This document shows, piece by piece, positions 59,073-64,000 of a stretch of DNA of 64,000 nucleotides. The translations under genes and the position numbers were made by a program. Source of the stretch: Halorubrum laminariae (GTDB taxonomy: Archaea > Halobacteriota > Halobacteria > Halobacteriales > Haloferacaceae); the NCBI RefSeq assembly GCF_024494655.1, contig NZ_JANHDL010000004.1:1-64000 (forward strand), given 5' to 3'. The stretch's first letter is position 1. Every line of letters begins with the position of its first letter. The notes beneath the pieces are model-generated. The model did not search any database. It was not told the DNA's origin and was given only the letters and a program-made list of their open reading frames with translations.

Positions 59073-59711
59073 ATGTCAAAAAATCCATCCCATTTCATTA
59101 GCGATCGGCGTGGGGCTAGGGAAGCTTCGTGGGGGGGTGAAGCTGATTGGGCCACTGGCACTGCTGAGAATGTTGCTGTTGTTGATGGTGTACTGGTCGG
59201 TCAAGCTCCAACTCAATCTCGACAAATATCTGGGGATGTGGAATTGTACAACGAAGGTGCGAATGAGGATAATTGGAGGTATGGCGGTACAGAGGGAGAT
59301 CCAAATACGCCTCTTGGCGGGACACTGACGAAAGAAACAGACCACCTGTTCGCGGATGCGGATCCGAACCCAGATGGTTTTAATGCTGTCTCGTGGGTCT
59401 ATGACGACATAATCGACTTCGGAGGCTACCGCGAAATTGTCGTCGAGTCAGCCTCTCAAGAAAACGAGGGATTTGTGGCGGTTGTTCTCTCCACAAAAAA
59501 GTACGTTGACATTGAGGAATTCTATAGAACTGGTGGCTCAGATGATCACTCCGGGCCGTACCCCCGTAAAACAGAAACCCTCGATGTCTCAGGTGTTTCT
59601 AATGAATACTACGTCCATTTGATGGCTAGAGATAACGTGATTAGTAGTGATGGGTACGATGATTCACGTCGGTCTGAGGGTGAGTTCTATTACGTCGGGT
59701 TGAATATTTGA
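59073..59711 (+). CDS. shared-N-terminus surface/fibre protein, copy 6
   Basis: 212 aa. SHFISDRRGAREASWGGEA, DWATGTAENVAVVDGVLVGQ shows the common start. The C-terminal domain (GYREIVVESASQENEGFVAVVLSTKKY, ETLDVSGVSNEYYVHLMARD) is a different beta-rich fold without LamG signatures. Separated from the others by the helicase gene. Confidence 0.78.
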   Translation: MSKNPSHFISDRRGAREASWGGEADWATGTAENVAVVDGVLVGQAPTQSRQISGDVELYNEGANEDNWRYGGTEGDPNTPLGGTLTKETDHLFADADPNPDGFNAVSWVYDDIIDFGGYREIVVESASQENEGFVAVVLSTKKYVDIEEFYRTGGSDDHSGPYPRKTETLDVSGVSNEYYVHLMARDNVISSDGYDDSRRSEGEFYYVGLNI

Positions 59712-59748
59712 ATCGGTTGTCCTGCCCTGAGAAACCTCTTAGAAAGAA

Positions 59749-60480
59749 CTATTTGTAGAGGAAGTCGGCACCTGCTCCGACCCTTTCCTCAGCAGCATCA
59801 AGCCACATCTGGTATTGGTGGGAGCCCATCGATCCACGTGTCTCATCCCACGCAGCGATGAACTTCTGGGCGACGTCGTCTGGATCATCTGGATCGGCAT
59901 TCAGCCGCTCAGGATTTTCAAGCGCCGAAACGGTGTATTCCATGTTACGCCGCGCCATCAACTCGCGGAGGACGTGGGTCCGTTCTCCATGCTCGACGAT
60001 CGCTTTAATGATCGGGTCGCTTGGTGAGGCTGGGGTGAGGTCACCGAACTCGTGCCAGTATTCTGCCAACGGGTTGTCCTCCCAGTGGGCATCGGTAAAG
60101 CGAGATAACAAGCTCTTGTAGCTGGCTGCCACAGCGTCACTGTCTTGCGTTCCGAGTTCGACTTCACCATCCTGAATGCCCTGAAGACATAACAGAGTGC
60201 CAAAGAGAATCTCATCCATTTCTCGGGGCGTGTTGATCGACAAGGTCCCCCCACCCACTTCCGTAAGCCGGAGCTCTGTAACACGACTGATGAGGTCGTT
60301 TAAAACGGACACCGTGTCGTGAATGTCGTTCTCTCTGTAATCTTGGTTCGGGTCGCCTCGGGCATTCTGCCAACTGTCTCTGTTGCTTTTGAGTACCCAT
60401 TCTAACATTCCGAGTTCGCTGTTGCTCAGATTGACTTCTGGGTACTCGAATTCCACCGGTGATGGTGTAGTGTGTATCAT
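59749..60480 (-). CDS. hypothetical protein
   Basis: 243 aa, mainly helical, unrecognised. EVNLSNSELGMLEWVLKSNRDSW, DIHDTVSVLNDLISRVTELRL, IIKAIVEHGERTHVLRELMARRNM. Acidic, with no cysteines that form metal sites. Convergent with LamG copy 6. Confidence 0.67.
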   Translation of the reverse strand: MIHTTPSPVEFEYPEVNLSNSELGMLEWVLKSNRDSWQNARGDPNQDYRENDIHDTVSVLNDLISRVTELRLTEVGGGTLSINTPREMDEILFGTLLCLQGIQDGEVELGTQDSDAVAASYKSLLSRFTDAHWEDNPLAEYWHEFGDLTPASPSDPIIKAIVEHGERTHVLRELMARRNMEYTVSALENPERLNADPDDPDDVAQKFIAAWDETRGSMGSHQYQMWLDAAEERVGAGADFLYK

Positions 60481-60505
60481 TGTTGGTTGCGGGTGATTGA
60501 GGTTT

Positions 60506-61180
60506 TCACTGAGGTCCAGTGATCATTTCGATTTCAGTGTAATGCTCTGAAGCGGCCTTTCCAGTTTCTTTGTGGATGTGGCCCGCTACTTCAGGCAGAC
60601 TGTCTAGTCCGATGGTGTCTACGACTCGCCAGGTTCCAATCTCGGGGTTAAAATTGGTGAAGATGACGGAATGTTCTCCATCAGGCGATAGCTCCATGAC
60701 AGCAACCGCTACAATTCCCGCCTCCGGGTTTCCCCAGATCGCCGTCGCGTCCCCAAGTTGCGGCCAAGCCTTGAGAGAGTCGTAATCCTCAGGTGAGAGT
60801 GCTCGGTGCCGGATGCAGAGTTTCGTTTGGAACCCTGGAGGCGCTTGGAACTGGACTTGGTGACCGAACATGGAGTGGGGATTCGGAACTTGCCTTTCCG
60901 CCTCGGCTGCCATGTCGTCGGTGAACTGTTCCATCACCTGATCGTTGTGGAAGTATTGATCGATGTCTTCACAGTGGGGGGTGAGGGGGGCCCAAGATGC
61001 TCCATCAAATGCCGCTGCGCTCATCTGCCCTTCATGCTCAAAGTAGATGCTGGTGCAGCGGCCTGCCTCATCCTGATGTAATGGAGCAACGAATCCACAT
61101 TGGCGAGGTGGGCGCATCAGGTCAAATGTTTCTTCAACGGTGATCGCCCTGTCTGGCAGGGCGTTTGTTACTTTTTCCAC
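60506..61180 (-). CDS. hypothetical protein with GTG start
   Basis: 224 aa. Starts with GTG at 61180, about 27 nt after TAATACACC, so likely leaderless. LMRPPRQCGFVAPLHQDEAGRCTSIYFEHEGQMSAAAFDG, LGDATAIWGNPEAGIVAVAVMEL, HSVIFTNFNPEIGTWRVVDTIG. Not recognised. Next to the 59749 gene by 25 nt and probably in one operon. Confidence 0.65.
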   Translation of the reverse strand: MEKVTNALPDRAITVEETFDLMRPPRQCGFVAPLHQDEAGRCTSIYFEHEGQMSAAAFDGASWAPLTPHCEDIDQYFHNDQVMEQFTDDMAAEAERQVPNPHSMFGHQVQFQAPPGFQTKLCIRHRALSPEDYDSLKAWPQLGDATAIWGNPEAGIVAVAVMELSPDGEHSVIFTNFNPEIGTWRVVDTIGLDSLPEVAGHIHKETGKAASEHYTEIEMITGPQ

Positions 61181-61236
61181 AATTGTGATTTTCGGAGAGG
61201 TGTATTAGTTCTTCCTGCCATTTCGTAGGGGGAGCA

Positions 61237-61252
61237 CCGGCGTGAACGCCGG
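61237..61252 (-). terminator. perfect hairpin resembling an IS200/IS605 right end
   Basis: CCGGCGT-GA-ACGCCGG, with GGGGAGGATG next to it. Reading the minus strand, CATCCTCCCCGGCGTTCACG recalls the right end of TnpB-type elements in haloarchaea. Here no tnpB is present. It may simply terminate the 61264 gene. Confidence 0.4.
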
Positions 61253-61263
61253 GGAGGATGTCA

Positions 61264-61515
61264 CTAGATTGTCGACGATAGCGTCTCGAGGAGGCTTTTG
61301 CGAGTTGCTTCACACCTCTTGTCGATCTGATCACCGTATCGCTCGCCGAACAGTTGGATCTCCTCGTCGTCGGTGATACGGATATCGACGAAATGCGCCG
61401 CAGAGCCGTTCGTAAGGCGGAGGTAGCTGTCGTACAGGTACGTGGACATGTACTGATTGTATTCGTCGTCGAGCCATGCTTTGACGTCGGTGATGTCGGG
61501 TGTTGAATCGCTCAT
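61264..61515 (-). CDS. hypothetical small protein
   Basis: 83 aa. ITDVKAWLDDEYNQYMSTYLYDSYLRLTNGSAAHFVDIRI, then a helical charged C-terminus. Not recognised. Box 46 nt upstream; an ATG nearer the box (61546) opens another frame, so the start assignment is less certain. Confidence 0.58.
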   Translation of the reverse strand: MSDSTPDITDVKAWLDDEYNQYMSTYLYDSYLRLTNGSAAHFVDIRITDDEEIQLFGERYGDQIDKRCEATRKSLLETLSSTI

Positions 61516-61552
61516 GGGTTATTTTACTCAGTCGCGCCGCATCCACTTCGGC

Positions 61553-61562
61553 GGCTAAAAAC
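61553..61562 (-). promoter_or_regulatory. recurrent intergenic box 24
   Basis: Coding-strand GTTTTTAGCCGCCGAA; T-run 46 nt before the ATG at 61515. Confidence 0.6.
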
Positions 61563-61567
61563 CACCA

Positions 61568-62371
61568 TCAGATCGCCCCCTGTGAATACAGCCTCGCTGC
61601 TTCTTCGCTGGTGATCTCCTTCGCGTAGATCTGGATGTTCTTCATGAAGCCGTGTAGTGGGGCTCGGTGGTCGGTGCGTGTCTCTCCCCAGGAACTGCCA
61701 ATAGTCACGTTAGGGCGTGACGAGTCGCTGAACCCGGTCTGCGAAGTCGTGATACTCCCTTCGTATTCGCCGTCCAGATAGAGTGTGTAGGTGGATCCGG
61801 ATCTGGATAGCGTCACGAGATACCACCGCTGGGTCTCGATCGGATTGGAGAGCGTGAAGAACTCGATTCCATCATACCACCGTATCCGCCCGCTGCCCTC
61901 GCGATCGTATGTGATCCCAGCTCCTCGGTCTTCAGTGTCGTAATTGCCGAAGAACCAGGTCTCCTGTTGGCTCTCGAAGCGGATCAACTGCGAGACGGTG
62001 TACGCCGAATCGAGCTGGAGAGACTCGACTGACCCGAGTACCACATGACCGGTTGACCCATCGAATTGGTACGCCGGTCCCACATCCGTCTCGACGTCTG
62101 GTTGAACGCCGCCGTAGATCGCACCGTCGTTGTCTCCCCATGTGTCGAGGGCGGTCGTTCCATCGGTGTCCTCTGGTGAGAGTGTCCACCGCGCTACGCC
62201 GGCTTTCGGCTTCATCGACGGATCAACGACGATCCCCCCATCTCGGATCACGACCCCCGACTTGGAGTGGGCCTCGTCACTCCAGTTGCTGTTATCCCAC
62301 TGAGGGGGTGGCGTCCCGGATCCGACCCGCTTCCGTTTGGTCCGGAAGAAGGGCGTCTTCGAGCTCATCAA
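61568..62371 (-). CDS. LamG-domain protein on minus strand
   Basis: 267 aa. Basic start (TPFFRTKRKRVGSG), then QWDNSNWSDEAHSKSGVVIRDGGIVVD, a possible distant cousin of the common N-terminus, and a LamG domain: VARWTLSPEDTDGTTALDTWGDNDGAIYGGV, ETQRWYLVTLSRSGSTYTLYLDGEYEG, MKNIQIYAKEITSEEAARLYSQGAI. Oriented opposite to the six-gene cluster, 1.9 kb from its last member. Confidence 0.85.
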   Translation of the reverse strand: MMSSKTPFFRTKRKRVGSGTPPPQWDNSNWSDEAHSKSGVVIRDGGIVVDPSMKPKAGVARWTLSPEDTDGTTALDTWGDNDGAIYGGVQPDVETDVGPAYQFDGSTGHVVLGSVESLQLDSAYTVSQLIRFESQQETWFFGNYDTEDRGAGITYDREGSGRIRWYDGIEFFTLSNPIETQRWYLVTLSRSGSTYTLYLDGEYEGSITTSQTGFSDSSRPNVTIGSSWGETRTDHRAPLHGFMKNIQIYAKEITSEEAARLYSQGAI

Positions 62372-62411
62372 TTGCTGTATGAGACTCTCTTCGTAGTGAT
62401 AATACTTCTGC

Positions 62412-62762
62412 CTACAGCGTAACCGGGAGGAGCGCCGCGACGTGAATCGTGTTTATCACGGTGACAAGCGACCACGTCGCTGCGAGGCCGAGCGGGACGG
62501 CGGGCCGCTTTTCAGCTGATAGCTTGGCGGCAAACAGGAGCGCCCCGGCGAGGATAGCGATCTTGAACAGGGTGAATCCCGCCCAGCCCGCGGCCTCGAG
62601 GAGCAACACGATCAGGTGGTTGCCTTCTTCGAGCCCTAACTGGAGGCCGATACGGGTGGTCACAAGGTCGCCGAGGCCCGTTAGGACGGCGAGCCCCCAC
62701 CAGAGATCCATCTTCGGCTTGTCCATCTCTCCCGCCCGGCTGACTTCTACGACAGTGCTCAT
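62412..62762 (-). CDS. membrane protein, DUF5658-like
   Basis: 116 aa from the ATG at 62762 (an in-frame GTG at 62777 is possible). Segments LWWGLAVLTGLGDLVTTRIGL, IVLLLEAAGWAGFTLFKIAILAGALLFAA and LGLAATWSLVTVINTIHVAALL give three or four membrane helices, the GDLVTT and NHL motifs recalling DUF5658. Role unknown. A box and a palindrome lie upstream. Confidence 0.65.
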   Translation of the reverse strand: MSTVVEVSRAGEMDKPKMDLWWGLAVLTGLGDLVTTRIGLQLGLEEGNHLIVLLLEAAGWAGFTLFKIAILAGALLFAAKLSAEKRPAVPLGLAATWSLVTVINTIHVAALLPVTL

Positions 62763-62787
62763 TTCTATCTCACTCACCTCACTCGTG

Positions 62788-62797
62788 AGCTACAAAC
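62788..62797 (-). promoter_or_regulatory. recurrent intergenic box 25
   Basis: Coding-strand GTTTGTAGCTCACGAG; T-run 34 nt before the ATG at 62762. Confidence 0.6.
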
Positions 62798-62843
62798 CCA
62801 CCTCTCCAGACAGACTCTCTCTTCTCCCTTGACTCTACTGGCC

Positions 62844-62889
62844 GTCTTGTCAATCGTTACAACGCAATCCTTGGAATGGTTGACAAGAC
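62844..62889. repeat. inverted-repeat element, copy B
   Basis: Perfect 10-bp arms GTCTTGTCAA and TTGACAAGAC separated by 26 nt. Positions 62844-62862 equal, in reverse complement, positions 7381-7399. It begins 2 nt after the stop of the PAPS-reductase-like gene. Confidence 0.6.
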
Positions 62890-62891
62890 GA

Positions 62892-64000
62892 CTACTCGAA
62901 TGTCTGCTGTCTGTGGGTTCGGTCCGCTGACTCGTTGCTGGCGATCGCGGGCGATGAGGCGTAATCGTCGGTGGTTCCGGGTAGCGTTTGCTGAGTAGGG
63001 GTGGCTCGGGCGGCTCGTTCTTTGGCTTCCTCGACGTTGGCTTGGACTGCTGGCGAAAGCGTGTAGCACGGGTCGCCACACGATTCACAGAGGGTCTGCT
63101 GGGATGCGTCAGCACTCGCAGTCAGATCGCGGAGTTCTTTCGACGAGAGCCCACCGTGGCCGATGTACGATGTGGGCTCCGTCTGCCCTTTGAGGATCGC
63201 CGTCTCGGCGTCGACGTCGACGATTTCCCGAAAGACGGTCGGGAAGTGTTCTTTGAGTACCGACAAGCGCATGGGGTACGGGCGGGTCTCCTCCCGGAGT
63301 GACTCGACTTGCTTGGCTATCTCCGGGTGCGTCTCTTCGAGAATCATCACACGGCCGCGATACTCCTGAACGCGCTTCTCGACCGACAGTAGCCATGCCG
63401 CGAAATCGGGGTACTCCGATTCGATCATGATCAGCTCTTCCTGGCGGTTCCCGTAGGCGAGACACTGACAATCCCCACTCCGGTGGATCTTCGCCGATAC
63501 CGGGTTCTGGGGAAGGCTGTGTTCTTCGCGATACCGGGTTATCCAGTCGTCTGACTTCTCGATCAGCGGCGAGACCCACCATCCGGTGAAGTTCCCAGAA
63601 TGGGATGTCGACTCGTATTGGACCTCTGCTTCGATGTTTTCCATCCGCCGATCCGATTCGAGCTTCCGTACACCGGATAGGTACTTCACGTTGCCGTGCT
63701 TCTTGCGGTAGAAATGCCCGAGCTGCCTTCCTTTGAAATAATTATACGCCATCGTGTGAGAGGGAGCGCCAGCAAAGCCATAGCGATACGCGAACGTATC
63801 TAACGGCATCGGAGACGAGATTATGAGAAGCGGCCAACAGAAGGTCTCACAGACCTCACGAACGTAATCGAGATTCTCCGGGATAGAGGAGTTCGTTTCG
63901 AGGTGGATAACGAAGTCAGCCCACCCCTCCTCCATCGCGAGGTGGGTAAGCGCAAGCGAATCGTCGCCGCCGCTGAAGAGGACCGCATCTGTCTTTTCAC
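62892..64000 (-). CDS. PAPS-reductase-like PP-loop protein, partial
   Basis: At least 369 aa; the start lies beyond the window. Near the edge VLFSGGDDSLALTHLAMEEG is the PP-loop (SGG-DS) for ATP activation. YLSGVRKLESDRRM matches the GVR--ES--R motif and WWVSPLIEKSDDWITRY the P-x-x-x-W motif of PAPS reductases. The C-terminal 140 residues add SCGDPCYTL. Phage-type members often accompany DNA modification, including phosphorothioation-like sulfur chemistry, but without a desulfurase here the role is open. Confidence 0.82.
   Translation of the reverse strand, partial: EKTDAVLFSGGDDSLALTHLAMEEGWADFVIHLETNSSIPENLDYVREVCETFCWPLLIISSPMPLDTFAYRYGFAGAPSHTMAYNYFKGRQLGHFYRKKHGNVKYLSGVRKLESDRRMENIEAEVQYESTSHSGNFTGWWVSPLIEKSDDWITRYREEHSLPQNPVSAKIHRSGDCQCLAYGNRQEELIMIESEYPDFAAWLLSVEKRVQEYRGRVMILEETHPEIAKQVESLREETRPYPMRLSVLKEHFPTVFREIVDVDAETAILKGQTEPTSYIGHGGLSSKELRDLTASADASQQTLCESCGDPCYTLSPAVQANVEEAKERAARATPTQQTLPGTTDDYASSPAIASNESADRTHRQQTFE

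Noticed and set aside
61331..61546. Frame starting at the ATG nearest box 24
   Set aside because: Arg/Pro/His-rich shadow frame; the 83-residue acidic protein at 61264 has typical composition.

Overview
The window looks like part of a large haloarchaeal extrachromosomal element (virus, provirus or plasmid), not ordinary chromosome. Predicted proteins are strongly acidic. Transcription and replication parts are archaeal: TFB, a DUF1931 histone-fold protein, RPA and its partner RPAP. There are archaellins with class III signal peptides, a HalX response regulator and an ISH8-type IS4 transposon. Four tRNA genes are present, at least one with an archaeal anticodon-loop intron. Against this, most genes are small, tightly packed, mostly on the minus strand and unrecognisable, as in haloviral early regions. 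I see no capsid, portal, terminase, integrase, Orc1/Cdc6 or Rep gene, so virus versus plasmid cannot be settled from this window.

Layout: 0-2.6 kb has a lone plus-strand gene, two tandem archaellins and an intron-containing tRNA. From 2.7 to 45.9 kb runs a long series of minus-strand operons of small genes, many joined by ATGA overlaps, with a few plus-strand genes interspersed (DUF192, signal peptidase, histone-fold, PPC-domain and small unknowns). This stretch holds TFB (17.5-18.5 kb), a block with two tRNA-guanine-transglycosylase (TGT)-like proteins (22.9-25.4 kb), a tRNA cluster (28.5-29.6 kb), RPAP/RPA (30-31.7 kb), a DNA methyltransferase with a GP88-like protein (33.3-35.7 kb), an exact 20-bp iteron array (37.29-37.48 kb), Dam (41.5-42.4 kb) and a third TGT-like protein (44.5-46.0 kb). 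An IS4 element with intact 10-bp target duplications sits at 46.0-47.4 kb. It is followed by dihydrofolate reductase, thymidylate kinase and two more methyltransferases. From 51.5 to 59.7 kb the plus strand carries six proteins that share a conserved N-terminus and have variable, mostly LamG-like C-termini, together with an XPD/DinG-type helicase. The last 4 kb returns to minus-strand genes, another LamG protein and a PAPS-reductase-like protein cut by the window edge.

How the parts may fit (inference): one intergenic box (coding strand about GTTTNTAGCCNCCGAA) recurs 25 times, always in the minus orientation. It usually lies 24-41 nt before a start codon, or ahead of the tRNA cluster, and it also lies upstream of the element's own TFB. 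It looks like a dedicated promoter class. The LamG family uses a second promoter type (about ACCGGAATGGCTAATA), which suggests two transcriptional programmes. Four DNA methyltransferases, three TGT-like proteins, a DUF6884-like protein and a PAPS-reductase-like protein suggest heavy DNA modification. The LamG family looks like a shuffled set of adhesin or fibre proteins.
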